NCBI GenBank assembly: GCA_963842775.1
Contig: CAWJHQ010000001.1
Coordinates: 1 to 64,000 of the forward strand
Length of the DNA stretch: 64,000 nt
Source of the DNA: R-RK-3 sp963842775
Lineage (GTDB): Bacteria; Pseudomonadota; Alphaproteobacteria; Rhizobiales; Rhodomicrobiaceae
Direction: 5' to 3'
The notes beneath the pieces were generated by a model. It saw only the letters and a list, made by a program, of their open reading frames with translations. It ran no database searches and had not been told where the DNA came from. Made by a program: the position numbers and the translations under genes. The stretch's first letter is position 1. Each line of letters begins with the position of its first letter. Of the stretch, positions 53,382-64,000 are shown in pieces.

Positions 53382-54383
53382 ATGGCACGTTTGAAATGGA
53401 CGGCTGCCGCGGCGCTGGCCGCGCTGGCAGTCAGCTTTGGTGACGCTTCGGCCGCCGATGTCAAGGAGATCAACTTCGTCGAGGCGGTGCATAATCTCGG
53501 CTACATCAATCTCTATGTCGGCCAGCATGCCGGCATCTTCGAGAAGAACGGCCTCAAGCTGAAGCTCTCCGCGGCCGGCGGCGACACGCAGGCCTTCGCG
53601 GCGGTGCTCGGCAAGAGCTCGCCCTTCGCCATCGGCGACGCGACCATGGTTCAGATGTCGCGCGAGGCCGGCGGGCCCGGCATCGTGGTCGGTACGGTCA
53701 TCCAGCGCGCCCATTATTTCGGGGTGTCCAAGACCTTGCCGGTTCTGACCGACCCGAAGCAGTTCAAGGGCTTGACGGTCGTCACCTCGCCCGAGCCCAA
53801 TACCAATTTCAGCGTCACCAAAAAGCTGCTGCTCGACAATGGCCTGAAGCCGCAGGTCGACACCAAGATTCTCGAAGTCAGTCCCGGTACCGAGATCGGC
53901 GCGATGCTGGCCGGCCAGGCCGACATGGCCGTCGCCTATCAGCCGAGCGTTTCCGCGGCTGAATCCCAGGGCGCCAAGATCGTGTTCGATTTCGCCAACT
54001 ATGTCGGCCCGTTCTGCAACACCGGCATCATGGTGCTTCCCGACTATGCGAAGGAGAATCCCGAAATCGTCCAGGCCCTCGTGACGTCATTCGAGGAAGC
54101 CGGGCGCCTCGTCTATTCCGATCCGGCCTACGCCAAGAAGATGGCGCGGCTGGAATTCCCGGACATGCCCGGCGAGGTCGTCGACAAGGCGATCGACGCG
54201 GAAATCAAGTTCAAGATCCCGGCGGAGACCGTTGTCACCCAGCCGGACGAGTGGAACAATCTGATGGCCATGCAGAAGTTTCTCGGCAACGTGAAATATT
54301 CGATCCCGATGGAGAAGGTCATCGACAACTCCTTCGCCGACAAGGCGGTCAAGGAAGCGAAGAATGTGAAGGCGCCTCAGTAG
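53382..54383 (+). CDS. ABC transporter substrate-binding protein (NitT/TauT type)
   Basis: A 333-residue secreted protein: signal peptide 'AAAALAALAVSFGDASA', then an SsuA/THI5-like fold ('INFVEAVHNLGYINLYVGQHAGIFEKNGLKLKLSAAGGDTQAFAAVLGKSSPFAIGD', 'GTEIGAMLAGQADMAVAYQPSV'). First gene of a four-gene operon ending in an acetamidase/formamidase, so a small amide or a related nitrogen compound is the likely ligand (inference). Confidence 0.82.
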   Translation: MARLKWTAAAALAALAVSFGDASAADVKEINFVEAVHNLGYINLYVGQHAGIFEKNGLKLKLSAAGGDTQAFAAVLGKSSPFAIGDATMVQMSREAGGPGIVVGTVIQRAHYFGVSKTLPVLTDPKQFKGLTVVTSPEPNTNFSVTKKLLLDNGLKPQVDTKILEVSPGTEIGAMLAGQADMAVAYQPSVSAAESQGAKIVFDFANYVGPFCNTGIMVLPDYAKENPEIVQALVTSFEEAGRLVYSDPAYAKKMARLEFPDMPGEVVDKAIDAEIKFKIPAETVVTQPDEWNNLMAMQKFLGNVKYSIPMEKVIDNSFADKAVKEAKNVKAPQ

Positions 54384-54412
54384 CGCAGCAGCACGAATTG
54401 CAAGGTCTCGCA

Positions 54413-55234
54413 GTGTCGATCGCTCGACCATCTGCCCGCGCATCAGGGCCGGAGCAATCCGCTCCGCCCCTGGTCGCCAACCACCTTCGCAAGCTGTTCG
54501 GAGAAGATACGCGCACGCCGTCGGAGGTTATCGCCGACGTGTCCTTCTCGCTCGGGGCTGGCGAGATCGTCAGCATCGTCGGACCTTCGGGATGCGGCAA
54601 GAGCACGCTCCTCAATCTCCTCTGCGGGCTGACGCCGCTTTCCGGCGGCGAGGTCGCCTGGTATGGCCAGGTGACCACCGGCATGCCGAAACGCGTCGGC
54701 TATATGCTGCAGAAGGATCTGCTGCTGCCGTGGCGGACGGCGCTGCGCAACGTGACGCTCGGCCTCGAAATCCACGACGTGCCGAGCCGCGAGCGGGACG
54801 ACCGCGCACGTCAGTTGCTCGACATGATCGGCCTGCAAGGCTTTCACGACTACTATCCGTCGGCGCTCTCAGGCGGCATGCGCCAGCGCGTGGCGCTCGC
54901 CCGCACGCTGGCGAACGAGCCGGAAGTCCTGCTGCTCGACGAGCCTTTCGCCGCCCTCGATTTCCAGACCAAGCTGATCCTGGAAAGCGACATGGCGAGA
55001 CTGGTCCGCAGCCAGCGCCGTTCGCTGCTGCTCATCACCCATGACGTCGAGGAGGCGGTGTCGCTTTCCGACCGCGTCATCGTGCTGACGCATCGGCCCG
55101 CGCGCATTCGCGCCGTCCATGACATCGATATCGACGTCGACCGCACCGACATGATGGCCGCGCGCGAGTCGCCGCACTTCCACAAGCTAGTCCGCTCCAT
55201 CTGGAGCGAGCTCGAAGTCCAGGGCCGGGCATGA
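54413..55234 (+). CDS. ABC transporter ATPase (NitT/TauT type)
   Basis: A 273-residue ATPase from GTG 54413 (AAGG upstream; earlier in-frame starts lie inside the preceding gene). Walker A 'GPSGCGKSTLLN', signature 'LSGGMRQRVALARTL', Walker B 'VLLLDEPFAALD', switch His in 'LLITHDVEEAVSLSD'. Its stop overlaps the permease start. Confidence 0.88.
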   Translation: MSIARPSARASGPEQSAPPLVANHLRKLFGEDTRTPSEVIADVSFSLGAGEIVSIVGPSGCGKSTLLNLLCGLTPLSGGEVAWYGQVTTGMPKRVGYMLQKDLLLPWRTALRNVTLGLEIHDVPSRERDDRARQLLDMIGLQGFHDYYPSALSGGMRQRVALARTLANEPEVLLLDEPFAALDFQTKLILESDMARLVRSQRRSLLLITHDVEEAVSLSDRVIVLTHRPARIRAVHDIDIDVDRTDMMAARESPHFHKLVRSIWSELEVQGRA

Positions 55235-56092
55235 GTGTCGAAGCGCGCCAGACCTTGAGCGAGGCCGCATCGGTTCAACCGAATGCACCGGTGCGAGTTG
55301 TTGGTTCGCGCCGGGCGCGCCGGTTGGCTCGCGGGCTGCGAGGCGGTTTCCTCGTGCTTCTGTGCCAGCTCACCTTGCTGGCGCTTCTGCTCGCGCTTTG
55401 GGAGTTCGCCACCGCCAGCGTCAGCGCTCAATGCCTTCCTGTTCGGTTCGCCGAGCGCGATCTGGGGCTTTCTCGTTCAGATGTGGAAGGACGGCAGCCT
55501 GCTGAGCGACACCCGCGTCACCGGCATGGAGACGCTGCTCGGCTTCTTCATCGGCAATGTCCTGGGAACGCTGCTCGGCCTCGCGCTGTGGTACTCGCGC
55601 TTCGTCTCGCGGGTCGTTCAGCCCTTCATCGTCGCGCTCGGCTCGATCCCCATCATCGCGCTGGCGCCGATCTGCATCATCTGGTTCGGGACCGGGCTGG
55701 CCTCGAAGGTCGCAATGTCGACCCTCTCGGTCGTGGTCGTCGCGCTGGTCACCGCCTATAAGGGGGCGATGAGCGTCGACCCCGACCAGATCAACCTGAT
55801 GCGCACGCTCGGCGCCTCCAAGGGCCACATCTTCCGCAAGCTGGTCGTGCCCGCCTCGCTCGGCGACATCTTCGCCGGGCTGAAGCTCACGGTCGGCTTT
55901 GCCTTGATCGGCGCCATCATCGGCGAGTTCATGTCGTCGTCGGAAGGGCTCGGCCACGCGATCTTCAAGGCGGGCAGCCTGTACATCATTCCGAAGGTGT
56001 TCGCGGCGCTGGTCGTCACCATCGCGCTGGCGCTGTGCCTCACCTATATCGTCGGCAAGATCGAGCGGCTGCTCACGCCTTGGCGGCAATAG
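55231..56092 (+). pseudogene. ABC transporter permease (NitT/TauT type), one frame change
   Basis: The first frame from ATG 55231 gives the N-terminus and first membrane segment ('GGFLVLLCQLTLLALLLALWEFATASVS'). Near 55425 the frame changes; the second frame starts 'ALNAFLFGSPSAIWGFLVQMWKDG' and contains the family's EAA loop 'NLMRTLGASKGHIFRKLVVPASLGDIFAGLKL' and five more membrane segments. Joined it has about 287 residues. Coupled to the ATPase gene by an ATGA overlap. Confidence 0.82.
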
Positions 56093-56128
56093 ACTGATCC
56101 GGGAGACATCATCGAGGAGACCACGGCC

Positions 56129-57076
56129 ATGGCGAGCGACATATCTGCCACCCGATTCAGCGGACAGATCATCCGCAAGGGCGATCTCAAATACGCGCTG
56201 GCGGCGACCGACGCCTTCGTCGCCGAGGTATCGCCGGGCGAGATCTTCGAGGTCGAGACGCGAGCTCAATATCAGGCGGCCATCTCATCACCTCGCTCGA
56301 CGAGCAAGCTGAGCCTGTCCGACGTCACGATGCCCTTCGTCAATCCCGCGACCGGGCCGATCCTCATCCGCGGCGCCAAGCCCGGCGACATGGTGACCGT
56401 CGACGTCATCAGCGTCGGCGTGCATGGCCTCGGCTTTACCGCGCTCTGGCCGGGCATCGGCATCTTCCCCGACTGGGTGCGCCGCAAGGAGTTCGGCATC
56501 CAGAACCGCAACGTGCGGGTCGAGGACGGCATCGTCCATTGGAGCGACACCCTCAAGCTCGAAGCCAAGCCGATGATCGGCGTCATCGGCGTGGCCCCCG
56601 TCGCCGGCGGCGTTCTGACCATCGACAACGGCACGCATGGCGGCAATCTCGACATCCAGGAGGTGACCAACGGCAATCGGGTGATGTTTCCGGTTTTCCA
56701 GGAAGGCGCGTATCTTTATTGCGGCGACGTGCACGCCTTGCAGGGCGACGCCGAATGCAACGGCATGGGCGCGATCGAGATCCGCGGCCATCTGCGCCTG
56801 AAGGTCGAGGTCAGCCGCGCCCCCAAGCGCCTCAACTGGCCCCGCATCGAGACGCCGACGCACATCTGCACGGTCGGCTGCGCGCGCCCCCTCGACGACG
56901 CCTTGCGCATTGCGTTCGAGGAGATGGTGTACTGGCTGGAAGAGAGCTACGGCATTCCCGGCCCGGAAGCCTACATGCTGCTCGGTCAGATCGCCGAGGC
57001 CCGCTGCACCCAGATGGTCAATCCGAAATACACCTACATCTGCAAAGTGGATAAGCGGTATTTGCCTCGGATCTGA
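56129..57076 (+). CDS. Acetamidase/formamidase family amidohydrolase
   Basis: A 315-residue protein of the FmdA/AmdA family: 'NPATGPILIRGAKPGDMVTVDVISVGVHGLGFTALWPGIG', 'PMIGVIGVAPVAGGVLTIDNGTHGGNLDIQEV' and 'VHALQGDAECNGMGAIEIRG' are the conserved blocks, and 'GYC'-type ends are replaced by 'CARPLDDALRIAFEEMVYWL'. It hydrolyses short amides to acid and ammonia. Its place after a dedicated importer suggests use of an external amide as nitrogen source. Intact. Confidence 0.85.
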   Translation: MASDISATRFSGQIIRKGDLKYALAATDAFVAEVSPGEIFEVETRAQYQAAISSPRSTSKLSLSDVTMPFVNPATGPILIRGAKPGDMVTVDVISVGVHGLGFTALWPGIGIFPDWVRRKEFGIQNRNVRVEDGIVHWSDTLKLEAKPMIGVIGVAPVAGGVLTIDNGTHGGNLDIQEVTNGNRVMFPVFQEGAYLYCGDVHALQGDAECNGMGAIEIRGHLRLKVEVSRAPKRLNWPRIETPTHICTVGCARPLDDALRIAFEEMVYWLEESYGIPGPEAYMLLGQIAEARCTQMVNPKYTYICKVDKRYLPRI

Positions 57077-57130
57077 GTGCAGGCTGGCGGACACGGGGTG
57101 GCGCCGAAGCCATTCATTGAACCGGCGACG

Positions 57131-58045
57131 TCACCCGGCAATATGCCGCCCGGCCGGCACCGTCGCCAGGATCAGCTCGGCGAAAGCCTCAAAATCGCGC
57201 CTCCGCGGGTTGGTCGTGCGCCAAGCCAGCCCCACAACCCGGCTCGGCTCCGGTTCGACGAAGCGCATCAGCTTGATGTCGCCGTGCCGGGTCTCGACGC
57301 CGACGCTGATCTCCGGCAGCAGCGTCAGGCCAAGCCCGTTCGCCACCATCTGCACGAGGGTCGACAGGCTCGAGGCGCCAAAAGTGTCGATATTGCCGAT
57401 TTGGCGCAGGTCGCAGACGGTGAGGGCCTGGTCGCGCAGGCAGTGGCCCTCCTCAAGCAGGAGCAGCCGGTCGTCTTTGACCAGGTCGAGGCTTGCCTTG
57501 GCGGAGCCCTTCATCTCGCGGCCCGGCGGCAGCGCAAGAACAAAGCGGTCCTCGAACAGGGGAAGCGGTTCAACGTCGCCATGCTCGGCCGGGAGCGCCA
57601 GTAGCAGGAGGTCGAGGCTGCCGGAGACGAGTTCGTCGATCAGCACCTGAGTTTGGGTCTCGCGGATATGCAGCTGGAGGGCGGGATAGCGATCGCGCAA
57701 GAGTGGCAGCAGCGGCGGCAGGAGGTAGGGCGCGATGGTCGGGATGACGCCCAGGCGGAGGTCGCCGGAGAGCGGCGCGGCGCGCAGGCAGGCGAATTCA
57801 CTGAGGTCGCGGACGTCGGCCAGGATACGGGCTGCGCGCTCTGCGACCTCGCGGCCGACCGGCGTGAGCTTCACATCCTTGTAGCGCCGCTCGACCAGCT
57901 CGACGCCGAGCTTCTTTTCAAAGTCTTGAATCTGCGTGGAAAGTGCGGGCTGCGTTACGGCGCAGTGGCTTGCCGCGATACCGAAATGGCGGAAGCGTGC
58001 AAGAGCATCGAGATAGCGGAGCTGTCGGAGGGTCGGCATGTCCAT
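57131..58045 (-). CDS. oxyR: OxyR peroxide sensor (LysR family)
   Basis: A 304-residue protein. HTH: 'LRQLRYLDALARFRHFGIAASHCAVTQPALSTQIQDFEKKLGVELVER'. The redox motif is present: 'LLLEEGHCLRDQALTVCDLR' holds the two cysteines (C199/C208 type) that form the activating disulfide. It controls peroxide-defence genes and lies divergently next to katG, its usual target, with a 116-base shared promoter. Confidence 0.92.
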   Translation of the reverse strand: MDMPTLRQLRYLDALARFRHFGIAASHCAVTQPALSTQIQDFEKKLGVELVERRYKDVKLTPVGREVAERAARILADVRDLSEFACLRAAPLSGDLRLGVIPTIAPYLLPPLLPLLRDRYPALQLHIRETQTQVLIDELVSGSLDLLLLALPAEHGDVEPLPLFEDRFVLALPPGREMKGSAKASLDLVKDDRLLLLEEGHCLRDQALTVCDLRQIGNIDTFGASSLSTLVQMVANGLGLTLLPEISVGVETRHGDIKLMRFVEPEPSRVVGLAWRTTNPRRRDFEAFAELILATVPAGRHIAG

Positions 58046-58161
58046 TAGCTTTTCTAATCGTTCGAGCTAAAAAGAGCAATTGGCCATTATCGGGTTTTTG
58101 AGGTAACCCAAGGATTCCAAGGCAATTCGAACAGAACGACAGAACACGATCGGAGAGACCC

Positions 58162-60344
<2,183 letters not shown>

Positions 60345-60373
60345 TATCTCGGGCGAAGGTTTTTCGGAGGCTT

Positions 60374-60488
60374 CCAGAGCGGGATCGTTTCAGGTGGAAA
60401 CGTCTCGCTGCCTAAACCCGCTCTGGATCCTTACTTGGTCGCGCGATTTTACAGGAAAACCATCTTACACTTTTCCTGATCGCGCGAC
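60374..60488. repeat. Palindromic repeat downstream of katG
   Basis: CCAGAGCGGG to CCCGCTCTGG (60374-60427) with a GTTTCAGGTGGAAAC inner hairpin, followed by GTCGCGCGAT to ATCGCGCGAC (60439-60488). Another subtype of the rhizobial intergenic repeats. It may also act as a terminator for katG. The rest of 60345-60682 has no supported gene. Confidence 0.7.
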
Positions 60489-60682
60489 TGAGCATGGACG
60501 CGCTCCAAGCCCCCGAGATAATACACATCCCCCGGTGTCCGAACCTACCGCCCCGTCCCGGCGGCCTACCGCCGAAGATACCGATCAGTTCGAGCCTTCA
60601 CACCTCTACAGCTATCGACGGTAGACCGAGTGGGATGACCGCGTTACGTTTGATCCCAACCGGTTCGACGCGTAGGCAGGCC

Positions 60683-61261
60683 ATGGAAAATTGCGATTCC
60701 GACGGCGTTGTAGTCATGCCTGTGCCTCAGCGTATTCTCATCCTCGGGCCGAGCGGCGCTGGGAAGTCGACGCTTGCGCGCCGCATTGGTGAACGGCTTG
60801 GGCTTCCCGTCGTGCATCTCGACAGGATCAACTGGAACCCTGGCTGGGTGCAAACCGAGATCGGGCGGTTTCGTGAAAGGGTGGCGGAGGCGGTCAAAGG
60901 CGACAGCTGGGTTATGGATGGCAATTACACAACCCATCTCGATCTCCGCCTGCCGAGAGCCGAAGCCATCATCTGGCTCGACCTTCCACGTTACGTCTAT
61001 TTTTCCCGCGCCGTACGCCGAATGATCCAAAACTATGGGCGCTCGCGGGATGATATTGGTCCCGGGTGTCCGGAACGGTTCGAGCTGTCATTTTTCACGG
61101 ACTGGGTGTGGACCTATCCTAAGCGGAGCCGCGCTCGACACGCGGAACTTTTGGCCAACCTACCGCCGGGGATCCGCGGAATCATTTTGAGATCGCCCGT
61201 CGAGGTAGCGAAATTCACGAGCAACTTGCCGCGCTCCTTTGGCGCCACCGCAGGAGACTAA
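60683..61261 (+). CDS. P-loop adenylate kinase-like protein (FlaR type)
   Basis: A 192-residue protein from ATG 60683; ATG 60716 is an alternative that starts nearer the P-loop. Walker A 'ILGPSGAGKSTLARRI'; 'VVHLDRINWNPGW' and 'WVMDGNYTTHLDLRLPRAEAIIWLDLPRYVYFSRAVRRMI' are the signatures of small AAA/kinase-like proteins called DNA topology modulation protein FlaR. The biochemical role is not settled. Single gene. Confidence 0.75.
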   Translation: MENCDSDGVVVMPVPQRILILGPSGAGKSTLARRIGERLGLPVVHLDRINWNPGWVQTEIGRFRERVAEAVKGDSWVMDGNYTTHLDLRLPRAEAIIWLDLPRYVYFSRAVRRMIQNYGRSRDDIGPGCPERFELSFFTDWVWTYPKRSRARHAELLANLPPGIRGIILRSPVEVAKFTSNLPRSFGATAGD

Positions 61262-61403
61262 ACGCTCGCGCAACACGACGATTAACGCAGGTTAGCCGTT
61301 GGCACCCGCCGGTTGGCCAATAAGCACAGGAACAGCGCCCGTTTCCGCGACATCATTGTCCTTGAGCGATTGCGACTTAACGGGGCGTCGCTGGGTGCGG
61401 GTA

Positions 61404-62811
61404 TCAGCCGCCGAAATCTATGACAGTCTCTTCGCCCGCCTTGATCTCGAACAGTTCAGCTGTCACCCGAGGATGAGGATTGCCGGTTCTAAGGTAATAA
61501 CGCCCCGGAGGCAGCTCTACAGGTTCATTGGAAGGCACGGTACTCATAAACGTACCATCTATCGACAGTAAACTGTCGGCTTCGTTGTATAAATATTGTT
61601 TCTCTTTACTGTTAGTCACACGGAGCAATCCCACATGTTTTTTGAAATCTACAACAATATTTTCACCTGGTTTAATTTCAAACGATTTAACCGTTACCAA
61701 ACCGCTGTCACTTTTTAAGTAATAGCGTCCTGATGGCAGCTCCACCGCTTCGTTCGTCGGTATCGTGCCCGAAGAATTGTTCTGACTTACTAATACTTTT
61801 CGGCCAGTTTGATCATAGAGATAGCCATTATTCTTTTTGTTGATGACCTTAAGTGTGCCCTTTCTTGCATCCACCTTCAGCACTTTTTGCTTAGGCACCC
61901 CTGGTGCGGCCTCTGGCTCAGACGTCTTGTTCAGGGCTGTCTTCGGCTCAGCGTCGGAGCGGGTGCCGTCACTTGCGTTCTTTTCGGAGGCATCGGCTTT
62001 GGGCGGTGGGTTCGCCGATGTCTGGTCCGGAGCCCCAGACGCGAGCATGACCTCTGCCGTGAGCGCTGAATGCTCCCAGGGGATTTGGCGCTTTCCCGTC
62101 GTCGCCATCACCTCCCGCCGGACCTGGACCAGGACTGCCGTCAGATCCTTGCCCTGTGTGGCAATGTGCCTGGCAAGCGCGCCAGCATAGGGCGAGTTTC
62201 GGGTCCCCGTGCCGTCTAGCGCCACATTGCCCGGCTGGGTCGAAAAGCTGATCAGCGTGCCGGCGCCGGCTTCCTGAGCCGTCAGGCCATGGCCGATGGC
62301 GGTCGACCTTGTGCCCATCGCGCGGGCGAGATTGCGGGAGAGCGGATTATCGCGGCAGGCGTCGACAAAAAGGATGTTCGTTTCACTGGCGGCCTCCATG
62401 ATGCGCTGCACGACGTCAAGGCCGACCATCTCGAAATCCAGCGCCTCGGCAGTCTTGAGCTCTGCATCGATGGGAACCAGATAGTTTCTGTCCGCTGACC
62501 TGCAGGCCGTGGCCGGCGTAAAAGAACATGCCGATCGTGGCGCCTTTTAACGCTTCGGCGAACCGCCGGATCGTTCGATCCATGCCGCTCTTGTCAAGAT
62601 CGAGCCCCTTGATGACCTTGAACCCCAGTCTTTCCGCAGCGGCAGCCATGTCGGCCGCGTCATTCTTGGGGTTGGCGAGCGCCGAGGCATTCCGATAAGC
62701 CGAGTTGCCGATCACAAGCGCGACGCGGTTTTCGGCAGCAAAAGCCATCGTGGCGCTGCCGGCAGCGAGCACGAGCAGCACCACCACATGTCGTAATATC
62801 GCCTGAAACAT
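61404..62811 (-). pseudogene. Caspase-family (C14) exported protein with C-terminal tandem repeats, one frame change
   Basis: From ATG 62809-62811 (AGGCGG upstream): signal peptide 'LVLAAGSATMAFAAE', then the caspase fold: 'RVALVIGNSAYRNASALANPKNDAADMAAAAERLGF', catalytic His in 'GMFFYAGHGLQVSG' and catalytic Cys in 'ILFVDACRDNPLSR'. Near 62487 an AAA should read AA ('GQNYLVPIDAEL'); otherwise intact. After an acidic/Pro linker (about residues 250-300) come two tandem repeats of about 75 residues, each with 'VELPxGRYYL' and 'FEIKxGExxVxDF', like PEGA-type extracytoplasmic domains. Substrate unknown. Confidence 0.78.
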
Positions 62812-62946
62812 GAAGCCCGCCTGGAGAGCTGAAACTGTCACCATCTCCAGCTGAGAAATATGATCTGAGTAGGGCGGCTAAGAGGCTCGATATCCGGCGC
62901 GCAGCACCACCTCACCGGGCCAATAGCGAGCATCACTGCAGATCGC

Positions 62947-63431
62947 TCACACCGTGGGCGGCTCGATGGTGACGCCGTATTTGGCGGTGATGGCCGCCAG
63001 CTTCCCGCTTTCGGGAATGCCGGCTGCGGTCGCGGCGTCCAGTTCGGCAAACATCTGATCGAGGCCGCAGCTCGGCGCGCTCAGGATCAGGACACGCGCG
63101 GGCTGATCGCTGACATTGCGGATGGCATGGCGCCGGTCGCGGGCGCCGAAGAAGAAGCCGCCGGGACCAACTGCGGCGGGGCGCAGGCTCGCCTTCGAAT
63201 TCGATCACGAGTTCGCCGCTCAGGACATAGAAGGCCTCATCCTCGCGGGTGTGGGTATGCGGCGGTGCGCCCGCGCCCGGCGGAAACACGGCTTCCCAGA
63301 GGGAGAAGGAGACCGCCCGTTTCGGCGGCCGTCGCCTTGTAGATGTGGGTGACGCCCAGCACGTTGAGCGTCGAGCCGGCTCCGGGATCACGCACGAACG
63401 GCGCGGTTGCGGCGAGGGTGGTGTCCATCAT
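62947..63431 (-). pseudogene. Cupin-domain protein, two frame changes
   Basis: First frame from ATG 63431 (GGAG upstream): 'TAPFVRDPGAGSTLNVLGVTHIYKATAAETG'. Second frame: 'FSLWEAVFPPGAGAPPHTHTREDEAFYVLSGELVIEFEG', the cupin motif 1 with two His and a Glu as metal ligands. Third frame: 'RHAIRNVSDQPARVLILSAPSCGLDQMFAELDAA' (motif 2) and the end at TGA 62947-62949. About 160 residues joined. Divergent from the LysR gene, which may control it. Role unknown. Confidence 0.7.
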
Positions 63432-63539
63432 GATCTCCTTTGATGCGTCCGGATGACCAGCCGAACATGGGCCTGTTTCGGCTGGCCTATTAGCCGGAAA
63501 TGCGTGGACATGCCGTCCGGATTTCAGGACAATCGGCTG

Positions 63540-64000
63540 ATGGATCCACTCGACGGTATCGCCGCCTTTGCGCGCGTCGTGGACAGCGGGAGCTTCTCGG
63601 CGGCGGCGCGCCGGCTCAATGTTTCCAAGTCCGCGGTCAGCGCCCATGTGCAGCGGCTTGAGGAGCGCCTGGGCGTCCGCCTCCTCAACCGTACGACGCG
63701 TCGCCTGTCCGTGACCGAAGCTGGCGCTGCCTATTATCGCCACTGCGCACGCATTCTTGCCGAGGCTGAGGCGGCCGAGCAGGCGGCGAGCGCATTGCAG
63801 CGCGAGCCGCGCGGCACGCTGCGCGTCTCAGCGCCCGACAGCTTCGGATGGATGCACGTAGCGCCGGCGGTCCCGGCCTTCCTGAAGCGCTACCCCAACC
63901 TTGCCGTCGATATCAAGTTGAGCGCCGCCTACGTGAACCTCGTCGACGAGGGACTCGATCTCGCCATCCGTATCGGGGTACTCGAGGATTCGGCGCTGGT
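63540..64000 (+). CDS. LysR-type regulator, cut by the right edge
   Basis: From ATG 63540: HTH 'IAAFARVVDSGSFSAAARRLNVSKSAVSAHVQRLEERLGVRLLNRTTRRLSVTEAG', then the start of the effector domain ('GTLRVSAPDSFGWMHVAPAVPAFLKRYPNLAVDIKLS'). About 153 of some 300 residues are in the window. Divergent from the cupin gene across about 108 bases. Belongs to the CrgA-like subgroup by pattern. Confidence 0.88.
   Translation, partial: MDPLDGIAAFARVVDSGSFSAAARRLNVSKSAVSAHVQRLEERLGVRLLNRTTRRLSVTEAGAAYYRHCARILAEAEAAEQAASALQREPRGTLRVSAPDSFGWMHVAPAVPAFLKRYPNLAVDIKLSAAYVNLVDEGLDLAIRIGVLEDSAL

Noticed and set aside
52951..53388. Possible small genes in the 521-base gap before the ABC operon
   Set aside because: Frames on both strands overlap each other and lack ribosome-binding sites, codon bias or recognisable motifs.

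Overview
The window reads as chromosome of an alphaproteobacterium, most likely order Hyphomicrobiales (relatives of Mesorhizobium, Sinorhizobium or Bosea). This rests on the ehuABCD-eutABCDE ectoine gene order known from Sinorhizobium meliloti, an RpiR-type regulator in an inositol cluster, an emrAB/LysR and oxyR/katG layout common in the group, and several ~100-bp palindromic intergenic repeats of rhizobial type. The genus is an inference.

Region 1 (1-15.8 kb) looks acquired. It holds an AT-richer chaperone-usher fimbrial operon on the minus strand (three pilins, chaperone, broken usher). Next is a 1.94-kb transposon-like unit with perfect 25-bp terminal inverted repeats and an 8-bp target duplication but no transposase; it carries an Orc1/Cdc6-like ATPase, a zinc-ribbon protein and a small Gly/Lys-rich basic protein. 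Remnants of a lipoprotein and an RTX protein follow. Then comes a satellite- or plasmid-like integrative element: an overlapping operon of AlpA-like HTH protein, TOPRIM/CHC2 primase-like protein, DUF3987 protein, an unknown gene containing a striking iteron-like inverted array, an HTH/zinc-ribbon protein and a tyrosine integrase. A 659-residue orphan protein and a P4-type integrase lie to its right.

Region 2 (16-29.8 kb) is a full ectoine/hydroxyectoine uptake and breakdown cluster. On the minus strand are ehuABCD-eutABCDE and the MocR regulator enuR; divergently on the plus strand are the Lrp-type regulator doeX, doeC and doeD. The pathway ends in aspartate. Most genes between 18.4 and 27 kb contain single-base frame changes that leave the protein sequence otherwise intact, so the sequence quality there (or very recent decay) needs judging.

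Region 3 (29.9-41.8 kb) holds a solitary curlin-repeat protein and an inositol cluster (SDR, iolE, iolD, iolG, RpiR regulator, iatA-iatP-ibpA transporter), then a secreted lactonase. iolA, iolB and iolC are not in the window.

Region 4 (41.9-64 kb) is ordinary accessory chromosome: small envelope proteins, a PepSY/two-component module, a GNAT-fold protein, an emrAB efflux pump with its LysR regulator, an ICMT-like membrane methyltransferase, an ABC transporter with an acetamidase/formamidase, oxyR/katG, a P-loop kinase-like protein, a caspase-family protein with C-terminal tandem repeats, a cupin, and a LysR gene cut by the right edge. Isolated single-base frame changes, several of them in homopolymers, also occur here. 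No rRNA, complete tRNA or CRISPR array was seen.
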